Shown: positions 9,091 through 18,047 of the stretch, piece after piece | How positions within the stretch are numbered: position 1 is the stretch's first letter | Layout of the letters: the number at the start of each line of letters is the position of its first letter | Source of the DNA: Streptomyces sp. SID12488 | GTDB lineage: Bacteria > Actinomycetota > Actinomycetes > Streptomycetales > Streptomycetaceae | Direction: 5' to 3' | Assembly: GCF_010548275.1 (NCBI RefSeq) | Contig: NZ_JAAGLT010000004.1 | Coordinates: forward strand, 124,001 to 188,000 | Length of the DNA: 64,000 nt | Translations under genes and position numbers: made by a program | The notes under the pieces: generated by a model | Seen by the model: only the letters and a program-made list of their open reading frames with translations | Told to the model about the DNA's origin: nothing | The model's database searches: none

Positions 9091-9962
9091 CATCCACGAC
9101 CGACACGGCCGGACACCCGGACGTCACGGAGATCTCCGACCTCGCCGAAGACCTGCTCACACCGTCCCGGAACGCGGACGTACGACGGCATCTGGACGAG
9201 TGTGTCCTCTGCGCCGACGTGTACGCCTCCCTGGAGGAGATCCGCGGCCTCCTCGGCTCGATGCCGAGCCCTGTGCACATGCCGGACGACGTCGTCGGCC
9301 GTATCGACGCCGCTCTCGCCGCCGAGGCTCCGCTGAACGCCCCGGTGTCGGTCGGCGCTGCCGGTGCCGTGTCCGGCGAGACCGAGGGCGCGCATGTTTC
9401 ACGTGAAACATCGACTCCCGCCGAGCGACCCACAGGCCGCCCCACCGGGCACGCCCACGCTGCTAGAGGGCCCGGGCGTAAGAACAGTGCGCGACGCGGA
9501 CGGCGCCGGACCGTTGTCCTGGGAACAGTCTTCACTGCTGCCGCTCTGGGGCTCGGCTCGCTGCTGATGTCCTCACTGGGCGAGGAATCCAAGCAGCCCG
9601 AGGCTGGGGGCACGAGCACGTTCTCCGGGCAGAAAGTCGAGACCCAGGTCGCCGAACTCCTCAAGGGCCAGGGCGGCAAGAGGAGCTCTGACATCGAGGG
9701 CATGCAGGCCACGGGCGGCCCCAGCACCTTGCACGTTCCGTCGGTCCCCCCCTGCATCACCAAGGGAATCGGTCGCAGCGGCACGCCCGTCCTCGGCGTC
9801 AAGGAGGGCTCCTACGACGGCACCGACGCCTATCTCGTAGTGCTCCCCGCAGCGGGCGACAACACCCGCGTCACTGCCTACGTCGTCGACTCGGCCTGTG
9901 TGCAGGAATCGTCGGCCGCTCCGGCAGAGATTCTGCTGACGCAGTCCTACGCGCGTTCCTGA
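9087..9962 (+). CDS. SigM-cognate zinc anti-sigma factor, membrane-anchored
   Basis: A 291-aa protein whose N-terminal domain carries the zinc-binding anti-sigma motif H-x3-C-x2-C (RRHLDECVLC, residues about 33–42). A disordered linker follows, then one transmembrane helix (about 141–164) and an extracytoplasmic domain with two cysteines. It should hold SigM inactive at the membrane until a signal arrives. Translation starts at the GTG overlapping the sigM stop by 4 bp. A perfect parS site (9396–9409) lies inside the coding sequence, in the linker, read as VSRET. The gene holds both a protein and a segregation site. Confidence 0.85.
   Translation: MTSTTDTAGHPDVTEISDLAEDLLTPSRNADVRRHLDECVLCADVYASLEEIRGLLGSMPSPVHMPDDVVGRIDAALAAEAPLNAPVSVGAAGAVSGETEGAHVSRETSTPAERPTGRPTGHAHAARGPGRKNSARRGRRRTVVLGTVFTAAALGLGSLLMSSLGEESKQPEAGGTSTFSGQKVETQVAELLKGQGGKRSSDIEGMQATGGPSTLHVPSVPPCITKGIGRSGTPVLGVKEGSYDGTDAYLVVLPAAGDNTRVTAYVVDSACVQESSAAPAEILLTQSYARS
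9396..9409. other. parS site 3 (inside anti-sigma gene)
   Basis: Perfect GTTTCACGTGAAAC within the anti-sigma factor coding sequence, read in the V-S-R-E-T frame in a linker segment before the transmembrane helix. Confidence 0.95.
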
Positions 9963-10033
9963 GCGCGGACCCTTCGACTCCTCCCTCCGCGGTCTCCCCT
10001 ACCCGGTGGCGCCCCTGTGTGCCCGGACACAGC

Positions 10034-10060
10034 GGGAATGCGGGCCCCGTAGGATCCGTT
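10034..10060 (+). promoter_or_regulatory. SigR-type promoter for trxBA
   Basis: GGGAAT at 10034–10039 and GTT at 10058–10060 are separated by exactly 18 nt. This is the GGAAT-N18-GTT pattern of the thiol-oxidative-stress sigma factor SigR. It sits about 70 bp upstream of trxB, which is a classical SigR target in S. coelicolor. The pattern match is seen; use by SigR is inferred. Confidence 0.75.
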
Positions 10061-10131
10061 GGGTGGGGTGAGAGTTCTGAGAGAGGCTCCCACCGGTCGT
10101 ACGAAGCCGTCCAGAAACGAGGAAACACGCC

Positions 10132-11103
10132 GTGAGCGACGTCCGTAACGTGATCATCATCGGCTCAGGGCCCGCCGGCTACACGGCGGCGCTCTATACC
10201 GCACGCGCGTCGCTGAAGCCGCTGGTCTTCGAGGGCGCCGTGACCGCCGGTGGTGCGCTCATGAACACCACCGAGGTGGAGAACTTCCCCGGCTTCCAGG
10301 ACGGCATCATGGGTCCGGACCTCATGGACAACATGCGCGCCCAGTCCGAGCGCTTCGGCGCCGAGCTTGTCGCGGACGACATCATCGCCGTAGACCTGAC
10401 GGGTGACATCAAGACCGTCACGGACACAGCGGGCATCGTGCACAAGGCGAAGGCCGTCATCGTCGCCACCGGCTCGCAGCACCGCAAGCTCGGACTGCCG
10501 AACGAGGACGCCCTGTCCGGCCGTGGCGTCTCCTGGTGTGCGACGTGCGACGGCTTCTTCTTCAAGGACCAGGACATCGCCGTGATCGGCGGCGGCGACA
10601 CCGCGATGGAGGAGGCCACCTTCCTCTCCCGCTTCGCGAAGTCGGTGACGATCGTCCACCGCCGGGACACCCTGCGCGCCTCCAAGGCGATGCAGGAGCG
10701 CGCCTTCGCCGACCCGAAGATCCGCTTCGTCTGGGACAGCGAGATCGCGGAGATCCAGGGCGACCCGAAGCTCGCCGGGCTGAAACTGCGCAACCTCAAG
10801 ACCGGTGAGCTGTCCGACCTGGCCGTGACGGGGCTGTTCATCGCGATCGGCCACGACCCGCGTACCGAACTCTTCAAGGGGCAGCTGGACCTCGACGAAG
10901 AGGGCTACCTGAAGGTTGACGCGCCCTCGACGCGCACCAGCCTCAACGGCGTCTTCGCTGCCGGTGACGTGGTCGACCACACCTACCGCCAGGCGATCAC
11001 CGCGTCCGGCACCGGCTGCTCCTCCGCCCTGGACGCCGAGCGCTTTCTCGCCGCCCTGGCGGACAGCGAGGAGCAGGCCGAGCCCGAGAAGACCTCTGTC
11101 TGA
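10132..11103 (+). CDS. trxB: Thioredoxin reductase (NADPH, FAD)
   Basis: Reduces thioredoxin with NADPH. The 323-aa class II flavoprotein has the FAD-binding [10 protein letters not shown] near the N-terminus and the redox-active C136-A-T-C139. It also has the NADPH-binding [10 protein letters not shown] near residue 155 and a C-terminal FAD motif ending in [13 protein letters not shown]. The start is GTG. It is followed 42 bp later by trxA, forming the trxBA operon. It is regulated at least in part by the SigR-type promoter at 10034–10060. Confidence 0.97.
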   Translation: MSDVRNVIIIGSGPAGYTAALYTARASLKPLVFEGAVTAGGALMNTTEVENFPGFQDGIMGPDLMDNMRAQSERFGAELVADDIIAVDLTGDIKTVTDTAGIVHKAKAVIVATGSQHRKLGLPNEDALSGRGVSWCATCDGFFFKDQDIAVIGGGDTAMEEATFLSRFAKSVTIVHRRDTLRASKAMQERAFADPKIRFVWDSEIAEIQGDPKLAGLKLRNLKTGELSDLAVTGLFIAIGHDPRTELFKGQLDLDEEGYLKVDAPSTRTSLNGVFAAGDVVDHTYRQAITASGTGCSSALDAERFLAALADSEEQAEPEKTSV

Positions 11104-11145
11104 TCCCCGTTCGCCCCACCGCAGCATCGAATTAAGGAGCCCCCT

Positions 11146-11478
11146 GTGGCCGGCACCCTGAAGAACGTGACCGACGACTCCTTCGACGAGGACGTCCTCA
11201 AGAACGACAAGCCTGTCCTGGTGGACTTCTGGGCCGCCTGGTGCGGACCGTGCCGCCAGATCGCGCCGTCGCTCGAGGCGATTGCCGCCGAGTACGGCGA
11301 CAAGATCGAGGTCGTCAAGCTCAACATCGACGAGAACCCGGGTATCGCCGCCAAGTACGGCGTGATGTCCATCCCGACCCTGAACGTCTACCAGGGTGGC
11401 GAGGTCGCCAAGACCATCGTCGGCGCCAAGCCGAAGGCCGCGATCGTGCGCGACCTCGAGGACTTCATCGGCAACTAG
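11146..11478 (+). CDS. trxA: Thioredoxin
   Basis: A 110-aa cytoplasmic disulfide reductant with the canonical active site W32-C33-G-P-C36 and the cis-proline segment MSIPTLNVY. The length is typical. AAGGAG precedes the GTG start. It is co-transcribed with trxB. A parS site and a strong bidirectional hairpin lie in the short gap before the convergent GNAT gene. Confidence 0.97.
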   Translation: MAGTLKNVTDDSFDEDVLKNDKPVLVDFWAAWCGPCRQIAPSLEAIAAEYGDKIEVVKLNIDENPGIAAKYGVMSIPTLNVYQGGEVAKTIVGAKPKAAIVRDLEDFIGN

Positions 11479-11495
11479 TCGACGCAGCAGCAGAT

Positions 11496-11509
11496 GTTTC
11501 ACGTGAAAC
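11496..11509. other. parS site 4 (perfect)
   Basis: GTTTCACGTGAAAC between the trxA stop and the shared terminator hairpin, in a convergent intergenic gap. Confidence 0.95.
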
Positions 11510-11512
11510 ATT

Positions 11513-11549
11513 GAGTGGGCCGACCCTTTCGGGTCGGCCCACTCGTTTT
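11513..11549. terminator. Bidirectional terminator, trxA / GNAT
   Basis: A 14-bp perfect GC-rich stem (11513–11526 with 11531–11544), a 4-nt loop and a following GTTTT. It lies between convergent trxA and the acetyltransferase gene. Confidence 0.85.
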
Positions 11550-11572
11550 ACCCACTCGCTTTGTGTCAGTTC

Positions 11573-12190
11573 TTAGAGCGGACGAAGCACCGGCTCCTTC
11601 TGCACTGCTCCCAGCAGCCGGTCGAGCGCCAGCTCCACGTCTTCCTTCCAGGAGAGCGTCGTCCGCAGTTCCAAGCGAAGCCGAGGATGCAGGGGATGGG
11701 GCCGCACCGTCTTGAAGCCCACGGCGAGGAGATGGTCCGCAGGAAGGACGCAAGCCGTCTCCTTCCAGCGAGCGTCACCGAAGGCCTCGATCGCCTTGAA
11801 GCCCCGTCGCAGAAGGTCCTTGGCGACCGTCTGCACCATCACGCGCCCCAGTCCCTGCCCCTGGTAGCCCGGCATGATGAAGGCGGTCATCAGCTGCACC
11901 GCGTCCGGCGAGACTGGACTCGTAGAGAACGCCGTGGACCGGGGAACGTAAGCCGGAGGAGCGTAGAGCACGAACCCCACCGGGTTGGCGTCGACGTAGA
12001 CGACACGGCCGCAGGAACCCCAGTCGAGCAGAACGGCCGAGATCCACGCTTCCTTCTCCAGCGCGGATGTCCCCGCCTTCAGCGCGGCTTTTCCGCTGAC
12101 GGGATCCAGTTCCCAGAAGACACACGCGCGACAGCGCTTGGGAAGGTCCTGAAGGTTGTCCAGCGTGAGCGGTACGAGCCGACGCCCCAT
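11573..12190 (-). CDS. GNAT family N-acetyltransferase
   Basis: A 205-aa acetyl-CoA-dependent acetyltransferase of unknown substrate. Motif A, Q/R-x-x-G-x-G/A, is clear in GYQGQGLGRVMVQ near residue 110. Cysteines occur near the N-terminus (KRCRACVFWE). The ATG at 12190 has GAGGAA 8 nt upstream and gives the family-like N-terminus MGRRLVPLTL; longer in-frame readings extend into a basic low-complexity leader. Streptomyces genomes keep a GNAT gene at this spot between trxA and parB. A small overlapping reading frame upstream (12079–12336) may be coupled to it. Confidence 0.85.
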   Translation of the reverse strand: MGRRLVPLTLDNLQDLPKRCRACVFWELDPVSGKAALKAGTSALEKEAWISAVLLDWGSCGRVVYVDANPVGFVLYAPPAYVPRSTAFSTSPVSPDAVQLMTAFIMPGYQGQGLGRVMVQTVAKDLLRRGFKAIEAFGDARWKETACVLPADHLLAVGFKTVRPHPLHPRLRLELRTTLSWKEDVELALDRLLGAVQKEPVLRPL

Positions 12191-12336
12191 GAAGGCTGTT
12201 CCTCGCTTCCTTCGCCCGCTGCGTCGCGAGCGGCTGTCAGTGCGCTCCGTTCCCTGAGCAGACTGCCGACGAACCCGCCGACGGCGCCCAGTCCCAGACC
12301 CGCGCTCACCAGTCCGGTGCGGCTCACCGTTCGCAT
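12079..12336 (-). CDS. Possible small membrane protein overlapping the GNAT gene
   Basis: An 85-codon frame starting MRTVSRTGLVSAGLGLGAV, with one hydrophobic Gly/Ala/Leu helix (about residues 7–27) and a basic flank. A very good ribosome site (GGGGAGGCGGGAG) lies just before the ATG at 12336. Its 3' third overlaps the GNAT coding start by 112 bp in another frame, where it becomes Arg/Ser/Trp-rich and unconvincing. It may be a real short protein or a translated leader that couples to the acetyltransferase. Confidence 0.4.
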   Translation of the reverse strand: MRTVSRTGLVSAGLGLGAVGGFVGSLLRERSALTAARDAAGEGSEEQPSWGVGSYRSRWTTFRTFPSAVARVSSGNWIPSAEKPR

Positions 12337-12436
12337 GGCTCCCGCCTCCCCAACTCAGAGGTGCTGCCAGGTGGATCCGCCATCCCGAACGCATCGTATC
12401 CACGAAGCGATTGCATCGATACCGCCTGTAAGCAAA

Positions 12437-12476
12437 GAGCGGGCTGTGTCCGGTGTGCACCGGGCACAGCCCGCTC
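12437..12476 (-). terminator. Terminator downstream of parB
   Basis: A nearly perfect 18-bp stem (12437–12454 with 12459–12476, one G·T pair) with a 4-nt loop, about 40 bp past the parB stop. It marks the end of the parAB transcript. Confidence 0.75.
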
Positions 12477-12517
12477 CGGCCGCCGATCGAACGGAAACCG
12501 CCCGGCCGCCTGAGGTC

Positions 12518-13627
12518 TCAGTCCTCCGAGTCCTCGGAGTCGTCGCCCAGAAGACTCTTCTGAAGAACCGGACCCTCTCCCGGGGCGAGAGAGCTGAGGA
12601 TGCGCTCAAGGTCTTCCATCGAGGCGAACTCGACAGTGATCTTGCCCTTCTTCTGTCCCAGGTCGACCTTCACCCGTGTCTCGAAGCGGTCCGAGAGACG
12701 ACCGGCGAGATCGGTGAGTGCCGGAGACACCAGGGCTCCGGCACGTGGCCCCTTGGACCTCGTAGCCGCCGTCGGCCGCGAGCCCATCAGGGTCACGATC
12801 TCCTCGACGGCCCGGACCGAGAGCCCCTCGGCCACGATCCGGTGAGCCAGCCGGTCCTGCTCCTCCGAGTCGTCCACGGAGAGGAGCGCCCGGGCGTGCC
12901 CGGCGGAGAGGACTCCGGCGGCGACACGGCGCTGAACCGGAGGCGAGAGCTTCAGCAGACGCAGAGTGTTGGAGACCTGCGGCCGGGATCGGCCAATGCG
13001 GTCCGCCAGCTGATCGTGCGTGCAGTGGAAGTCCTTGAGCAACTGGTCGTAGGCCGCCGCCTCTTCCAGCGGGTTCAGCTGAGCCCTGTGGAGGTTCTCC
13101 AGCAGCGCGTCCAGGAGGAGCTTCTCGTCCTCCGTGGCCCGCACGATCGCCGGGATCGCCTCAAGGCCCGCTTCACGGCAGGCCCGCCAGCGTCGCTCGC
13201 CCATGATGAGCTCGTAGCTGGTAGCACCCACCTGCCGGACGACGACGGGCTGGAGGAGACCGACCTCCTTGATCGAGGTGACCAGCTCTGCCAGCGCGTC
13301 CTCGTCGAACACATCACGCGGCTGTCGCGGGTTCGGCGTGATGAAGTCGATGGGCAGCTCGGCGAAGTGAGCACCGATGGGAGGTGCCGGGACCTCCCCG
13401 AATTCGTTGAATTCGTTCGACGAGGCATCCTCTGTTTCACGTGAAACAGGCGGCAGAGTGGTCACCCTCGCCGCGGCCACTCCTCGCTCGGCAGTAAGTA
13501 CGGGGACCGCCGCCGGTGACGTGGAAGCGGTGCCCCCCATCGCCGGTGGCATCGGCCTGTCTCCTGTTGGTGCAGCTGGGATCAGTGCGCCGAGACCACG
13601 GCCCAACCCCCTCCGTCGCTCGCTCAC
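12518..13627 (-). CDS. parB: ParB chromosome-partitioning CTPase
   Basis: Binds parS, slides as a CTP-gated clamp and organises the origin for segregation and sporulation septation. The 369-aa protein has an N-terminal [10 protein letters not shown] segment (residues about 7–16), typical for the ParA-contact peptide. The CTP-binding GERRWR box is at 143–148. A helix-turn-helix follows ([19 protein letters not shown], about 195–215), and a C-terminal dimerisation domain. A disordered region (about 20–85) contains a parS site translated as VSRET at residues 61–65. The start overlaps the parA stop (ATGA). Confidence 0.96.
   Translation of the reverse strand: MSERRRGLGRGLGALIPAAPTGDRPMPPAMGGTASTSPAAVPVLTAERGVAAARVTTLPPVSRETEDASSNEFNEFGEVPAPPIGAHFAELPIDFITPNPRQPRDVFDEDALAELVTSIKEVGLLQPVVVRQVGATSYELIMGERRWRACREAGLEAIPAIVRATEDEKLLLDALLENLHRAQLNPLEEAAAYDQLLKDFHCTHDQLADRIGRSRPQVSNTLRLLKLSPPVQRRVAAGVLSAGHARALLSVDDSEEQDRLAHRIVAEGLSVRAVEEIVTLMGSRPTAATRSKGPRAGALVSPALTDLAGRLSDRFETRVKVDLGQKKGKITVEFASMEDLERILSSLAPGEGPVLQKSLLGDDSEDSED
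13434..13447. other. parS site 5 (inside parB)
   Basis: Perfect GTTTCACGTGAAAC in the disordered linker of parB, read as VSRET (residues 61–65). Confidence 0.95.
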
Positions 13628-14697
13628 TGGATACCCTCCACGATGCTCTGTTCGCTCTGTGCGCCGATGTGGGCGTGCTGCGCGTCATAGCTGACGCCGA
13701 CACCCTTCAACGCGATTTCCCGGGCGGCTTCAAGGTAGGACAGGGCCCCACTCGATCCTGGATCGTAGGTGAGCACCGTCTGTCCATAGCTCGGCGCCTC
13801 GGAGATTCGGACCGAGCGCGGAATGCTCGTCCGCAGCACCTCGTCACCGAAGTGGTTGCGCACCTCGTCCGCGACCTGGGACGCGAGGCGCGTCCGGCCG
13901 TCGTACATGGTGAGCAGGATCGTCGTTACTTGAAGGTCACGGTTGAGATGGGCCCGCACCAGATCGACGTTGCGCAGCAGCTGGCCCAGGCCTTCCAGTG
14001 CGTAGTACTCGCACTGGATCGGGATGAGCACCTCTGCACCGGCGACCAAAGCGTTGACCGTCAGCAGACCGAGCGAGGGCGGGCAGTCGATGAGGATGTA
14101 GTCCAGAGGCTGCTCATACGCCTGGATCGCTCGCTCGAGCCGGCTCTCTCGTGCCACCAGTGACACAAGCTCGATCTCCGCACCGGCGAGATCGATGGTG
14201 GCGGGTGCACAGAAGAGGCCCTCGACGTCGGGGACCGGCTGAACGACTTCCGAGAGTGGTCTGCTGTCGATCAACACGTCGTAGATGGAAGGAACATCGG
14301 CGTGATGGTCGATCCCCAGAGCCGTGGAAGCGTTGCCCTGAGGGTCGAGGTCCACGACCAGGACGCGAGCCCCGTGCAGGGCCAGCGAGGCGGCGAGGTT
14401 GACGGTTGTCGTCGTCTTCCCCACTCCGCCCTTCTGGTTGGCGACCACCATGACGCGGGTCCGCTCCGGCCGTGGCAGGCCCTCGCCGGCCCGCCCCAGA
14501 GCCTCCACCGCCAATTGGGCAGCACGACCGATGGGAGTGTCGTCCATCGGGGGCGGTGTTTCACGTGAAACATCCTCCCCAATCGACTCGGTTCGGGGAC
14601 CGGGGACCGGATCGGTCATCGGTCCCGCGATGTTGGCGTTGGACCGCAAGGATTCACTCTCCTCGACTTCAGGCTCGCAATGCACAGAGCCTGCCAT
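13624..14697 (-). CDS. parA: ParA chromosome-partitioning ATPase
   Basis: A MinD/ParA-type ATPase that positions ParB–parS complexes, important for aerial-hypha chromosome segregation. The deviant Walker A KGGVGKT lies about residues 89–95 of the chosen start, with DLDPQGN and IDCPPSLG motifs downstream. I chose the ATG at 14697 (357 aa). A longer in-frame reading to TTG 14871 would pass through a parS site and begin MFHVKR, which looks like parS translated by chance. MTDPVPG at 14619 is a further possibility. The N-terminal ~75 residues are disordered and include a second parS translated as VSRET. It forms an operon with parB (4-bp overlap). Confidence 0.92.
   Translation of the reverse strand: MAGSVHCEPEVEESESLRSNANIAGPMTDPVPGPRTESIGEDVSRETPPPMDDTPIGRAAQLAVEALGRAGEGLPRPERTRVMVVANQKGGVGKTTTTVNLAASLALHGARVLVVDLDPQGNASTALGIDHHADVPSIYDVLIDSRPLSEVVQPVPDVEGLFCAPATIDLAGAEIELVSLVARESRLERAIQAYEQPLDYILIDCPPSLGLLTVNALVAGAEVLIPIQCEYYALEGLGQLLRNVDLVRAHLNRDLQVTTILLTMYDGRTRLASQVADEVRNHFGDEVLRTSIPRSVRISEAPSYGQTVLTYDPGSSGALSYLEAAREIALKGVGVSYDAQHAHIGAQSEQSIVEGIQ
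14558..14571. other. parS site 6 (inside parA)
   Basis: Perfect GTTTCACGTGAAAC in the N-terminal disordered part of parA, read in the VSRET frame. Confidence 0.95.
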
Positions 14698-14751
14698 GCC
14701 TTCGGGGTCGTGAACCAGTGAGGCCTGGTGTTCTGTGGAGAAATCCACCTC

Positions 14752-14760
14752 TGTGGACAA
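14752..14760 (-). promoter_or_regulatory. DnaA box upstream of parA
   Basis: TTGTCCACA on the minus strand, a perfect actinobacterial DnaA box, 55 bp upstream of the chosen parA start. A weaker relative (TTCTCCACA, minus strand) lies at 14734–14742. It could link parAB expression to DnaA; whether it is bound is not known from sequence. Confidence 0.5.
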
Positions 14761-14855
14761 CTCCGTTACCTCTCCGGGTGAACCGAGAGGCTTTCGGTCG
14801 CGGGGTGCGGCCGCGGCCCGGCCGCGGCTGATGATGCCGTGCAGCAGTGAGCGAC

Positions 14856-14869
14856 GTTTCACGTGAAAC
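14856..14869. other. parS site 7 (parA upstream region)
   Basis: Perfect GTTTCACGTGAAAC in the rsmG–parA gap, about 160 bp upstream of the chosen parA start. It may affect parAB transcription when ParB is bound. Confidence 0.95.
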
Positions 14870-14978
14870 AAGATGCCCAGCTATGAGCTCCCTGGCCGCG
14901 CGACACTCCGAGATGCGTAGGTTAGGCAGCTTGTGTGGAGTACGTCTCGTCCTCAGGACGGATCAACGAACGGGAAGA

Positions 14979-15698
14979 TCAGCGCCGACGTCGTACCCGC
15001 CCCGTCCGGGCCGCCTTGGCCCGCTTCGCCGCGAACCGCACTCCGCCGGGACTCTCCCCGACCACGACCCGCACGACGGTCGACAGCGGGTCCACCACAC
15101 CCTCACCCACATGCAGGATGGACGTCTCGACCGCCCCGAGCTTGCTCAGCGCCGTGGCCGAGGCCTTCAGCTCCTCCTCGGCGGTGTCCCCCTTGAGCGC
15201 CAGCATCTCCCCGTACGGACGCAGCAAAGGAATGCCCCAGGTGGCCAGACGGTCCAGCGGGGCCACGGCACGTGCCGTCACCACATGAACCGGCTGGAGC
15301 GTCCCCATGACCTCTTCCGCACGGCCACGAACGACCGTCACATGGTCCAGGCCCAGCAGCTCGACGACTTCGCTCAGGAAGTTGGTCCGCCGCAGCAGCG
15401 GTTCGAGCAACGTGATCTTCAGGTCCTCCCGGACCAGCGCCAGTGGGATACCGGGCAGGCCGGCGCCCGAACCGACATCGCACACCGTCACGTTCTCCGC
15501 CACGACCTCGGAGAGCACCGCACAGTTCAACATGTGCCGCTCCCACAGGCGGGGCACCTCACGCGGGCCGATCAGACCACGCTGCACGCCGGCCTCAGCG
15601 AGCAGTTGCGCGTATCGGACCGCGTCCGCGAAGCGATCGCCGAACACCTCGCGCGCCTGCTCGGGCGCCAGGGGGAGCTCCGCTGCCTCCGTCACGGG
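14979..15698 (-). CDS. rsmG: 16S rRNA (guanine-527-N7) methyltransferase RsmG
   Basis: A SAM-dependent methylase of 16S rRNA G527 (formerly GidB); loss gives low-level streptomycin resistance in Streptomyces. The 239-aa protein has the SAM-binding [14 protein letters not shown] near residue 80 and VTARAVAPL near 155. I chose the GTG at 15698 ([13 protein letters not shown]) because GGAAGG stands 9 nt upstream. The ATG at 15719 would add seven residues and place that Shine–Dalgarno inside the gene. It lies between jag and parA, the usual place. Confidence 0.94.
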   Translation of the reverse strand, partial: PVTEAAELPLAPEQAREVFGDRFADAVRYAQLLAEAGVQRGLIGPREVPRLWERHMLNCAVLSEVVAENVTVCDVGSGAGLPGIPLALVREDLKITLLEPLLRRTNFLSEVVELLGLDHVTVVRGRAEEVMGTLQPVHVVTARAVAPLDRLATWGIPLLRPYGEMLALKGDTAEEELKASATALSKLGAVETSILHVGEGVVDPLSTVVRVVVGESPGGVRFAAKRAKAARTGRVRRRR

Positions 15699-15828
15699 GA
15701 CCGTCCTTCCGTACCGCATGAGCGCACTGGGCGCTGATCACCAGGACTACAGGGACTGGAGCTGTCGAAGACCGCACAAGGGCGGACAGGGGGCCGACAG
15801 CTGCCGGGAACTACAGGCTGACAAAGTT

Positions 15829-15857
15829 CGGCCCCGTCTGCGCAACAGACGGGGCCG
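15829..15857 (-). terminator. Terminator downstream of jag
   Basis: A 12-bp perfect stem (CGGCCCCGTCTG paired with its complement), 5-nt loop, just after the jag stop. It probably ends the rnpA–yidD–yidC–jag transcript. Confidence 0.7.
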
Positions 15858-15875
15858 GAGGGACCTACGTACCGA

Positions 15876-16391
15876 TCAGGCGGGAAGGACGACGACGAAG
15901 CGCTGGGGCTCCTCGCCCTCGGACTCGCTCCGCAGGCCTGCGGCCTTCACCGCGTCGTGCACGACCTTGCGCTCGAACGGGGTCATCGCCTTCATCTTGA
16001 CGGGCTCGCCGGAGCTCTTGACCTCGGCCGCGGTCTTGGCGCCCAGCTCCGAGAGCTCCTCACGCTTCTTGGCGCGGTAGCCCGCGATGTCGAGCATCAG
16101 CCGGCTGCGGTCCCCGGTCTCCCGGTGCACGGCCAGGCGCGTGAGCTCCTGGAGGGCCTCCAGTACCTCGCCGTCCCGGCCGACCAGCTTCTGCAGATCT
16201 CGGCCGCCGGCGTCACTGATGATCGAGACAGCAGCGCGGTCGGCCTCGACGTCCATGTCGATGTCGCCGTCGAGGTCGGCGATGTCCAGCAGACCCTCGA
16301 GGTAGTCCGCCGCGATCTCGCCCTCCTGCTCCAGGCGGGACAGGGTGTCTACACCCTCGGCTGCGGCGGAGGTGGTGGTGCCTTCCGTCAC
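15876..16391 (-). CDS. jag: Jag/KhpB-like KH–R3H RNA-binding protein
   Basis: A 171-aa cytoplasmic RNA-binding protein. A KH-type domain (about 60–125, including the loop VGRDGEVLEALQ) is followed by an R3H domain (about 126–171, FERKVVHDAV plus ...EGEEPQRFVVV). The N-terminal Jag-N domain of Firmicutes homologues is absent, replaced by an acidic stretch, which is normal in actinobacteria. It starts at a GTG 15 bp after yidC, so it is surely co-transcribed. In other bacteria the protein affects cell-wall growth and sRNA function; the role here is inferred. Confidence 0.9.
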   Translation of the reverse strand: MTEGTTTSAAAEGVDTLSRLEQEGEIAADYLEGLLDIADLDGDIDMDVEADRAAVSIISDAGGRDLQKLVGRDGEVLEALQELTRLAVHRETGDRSRLMLDIAGYRAKKREELSELGAKTAAEVKSSGEPVKMKAMTPFERKVVHDAVKAAGLRSESEGEEPQRFVVVLPA

Positions 16392-16406
16392 GGGATGGAC
16401 TCCTTC

Positions 16407-17690
16407 TTACTTCTTGGACGGGGACTTGGGGCGCTGCGGACCCTTGCGCTGTCCTGACTGGGCCTTGCTGCGGGTACCGGACGCGGACTTGGAGCCGGCC
16501 TGCTTGGCAGCTCCTCCGGCCGGCTTGGCGTCCTCGGGCTCGCCGGACTTGCTCAGCGACACCGTGGAGGTGTCCGGCTCGGCACCGCCTGCCGCCCTGG
16601 TGCCCGACTGACGCTGGGACTTACTCTGGCGCTTGGGCTGCTGGCGCTTGGCGGTGGCGCCGGCGGGCGTACCATCCTCGGTCTCGGCGATCTCCGGGTT
16701 CACGCCCTTCGTCACCGTGCCGTCGGGCTGGGCCGCGAGGCCCGCCTTGTTCAGACCGTTGATGAACTTGCGCTCGAACTCGTTGCGGTCACGGCCCTTG
16801 GCGACGATGGCCTTCACGACGGCACGCTCACCACGGCTGCGGGTCTTGCCGTGCTGCGTGACGTGCTTGTGGAGGCGCTCCAGGTGAGCGGCCTGCGCCT
16901 TGCTGCCCGGGGTCGGGTTGTTGCGGATGACGTACATCTGCTGGCCCATGGTCCACACGTTGGTGGTCAGCCAGTAGACGAGGACACCGACAGGGAAGTT
17001 GATGCCGAAGACGGCGAACATGACCGGGAAGACGTACATCAGCATCTTCTGCTGCTGCATGAACGGGGTCTTCACCGTGGTGTCGACGTTCTTCAACATC
17101 AGCTGGCGCTGCGTGTAGAACTGCGACCCCGACATCAGGACGATCATGATCGCGGTGACAACGCGGACGTCGGTGATCGAGGCACCGAGCGCCTCCACCT
17201 TCGACGCGCTCTCGGTGAACTTCGCGGCCAGCGGAGCGCCGAAGATGTGCGCCTTCCGCGCACTCTCCAGCAGCTCGGCGTTGATGACGCCGATCTTGTC
17301 GCCCGAGGCGATGCCGTTGAGCACGTGGTACAGGGCGAAGAAGAACGGCGACTGCGCCAGGATGGGAAGGCATGAGGAGAGCGGGTTGGTGCCCGTCTCC
17401 TTGTACAGCTTCATCATCTCTTCGGACTGACGCTGCTTGTCGTTCTTGAAGCGCTCCTGGATCTTCTTCATCTCGGGCTGCAGCGTCTGCATGGCCCGGG
17501 TCGCCTTGATCTGCTTCACGAAGAGCGGGATCAGGCAGATGCGGATCAGGATCACCAGGGACACGATGGACAAGCCCCAGGCCCAGCCGGTGTCAGGCCC
17601 GAAGATCGCGCCGTACACGCTGTGGAACTGGACGATGACCCAGGAAACGGGTGTCGTGATGAAGCTGAAAATGCTGGCAATCGTGTCCAC
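16407..17690 (-). CDS. yidC: YidC/Oxa1 membrane protein insertase
   Basis: Inserts and folds inner-membrane proteins, alone or with Sec. The 427-aa protein starts with a hydrophobic segment containing [18 protein letters not shown]. It has the conserved 60KD_IMP core with helices near 20–60, 100–125, 180–205 and 225–270. A long Lys/Arg/Gln-rich C-terminal tail, likely cytoplasmic and ribosome-contacting, follows. The start is GTG, 3 bp from the yidD stop. Confidence 0.95.
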   Translation of the reverse strand: MDTIASIFSFITTPVSWVIVQFHSVYGAIFGPDTGWAWGLSIVSLVILIRICLIPLFVKQIKATRAMQTLQPEMKKIQERFKNDKQRQSEEMMKLYKETGTNPLSSCLPILAQSPFFFALYHVLNGIASGDKIGVINAELLESARKAHIFGAPLAAKFTESASKVEALGASITDVRVVTAIMIVLMSGSQFYTQRQLMLKNVDTTVKTPFMQQQKMLMYVFPVMFAVFGINFPVGVLVYWLTTNVWTMGQQMYVIRNNPTPGSKAQAAHLERLHKHVTQHGKTRSRGERAVVKAIVAKGRDRNEFERKFINGLNKAGLAAQPDGTVTKGVNPEIAETEDGTPAGATAKRQQPKRQSKSQRQSGTRAAGGAEPDTSTVSLSKSGEPEDAKPAGGAAKQAGSKSASGTRSKAQSGQRKGPQRPKSPSKK

Positions 17691-17693
17691 TAA

Positions 17694-18047
17694 TCATGCT
17701 CCTTGGACATGGGACGGGGTCTCGGCGGCCGGACTCGAAGGACTCTGTCCCTCGATGGCCGCGCCGGCGGCGGAGGTCCCGCCCTTGCGTGCATGCCAGG
17801 TGTTGCGCAGCATTTCGTGCCACCGCGGACGCTTGCGCGGCGGGACATGGTCCACACCACCGAGCGACCACGGGTTGCACCGCAGGATGCGCCAGGCGGT
17901 CAGTGCCGTCCCCTTGACCGCACCGTGCCGGTCGATGGCCGTATGGCCGTAGTGGGAGCACGACGGGTAGTACTTGCACACGGGCCCGAGCAGCGGACTG
18001 ATCGTCCACTGGTACAGCTTGATCAGAGCCAGTAGCGGGTACTTCAT
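17694..18047 (-). CDS. yidD: Membrane protein insertion efficiency factor YidD
   Basis: A 117-aa small membrane-associated protein with the three conserved cysteines of the family ([14 protein letters not shown] and RCNPW), thought to help YidC substrates. The C-terminal ~40 residues are a Ser/Ala-rich extension. The ATG overlaps the rnpA stop (ATGA), showing coupling in the rnpA–yidD–yidC–jag operon. Confidence 0.93.
   Translation of the reverse strand: MKYPLLALIKLYQWTISPLLGPVCKYYPSCSHYGHTAIDRHGAVKGTALTAWRILRCNPWSLGGVDHVPPRKRPRWHEMLRNTWHARKGGTSAAGAAIEGQSPSSPAAETPSHVQGA

Noticed and set aside
14698..14871. 58-residue N-terminal extension of ParA beginning MFHVKR
   Set aside because: The peptide is a translation of parS, and the ATG at 14697 gives a more family-like length.
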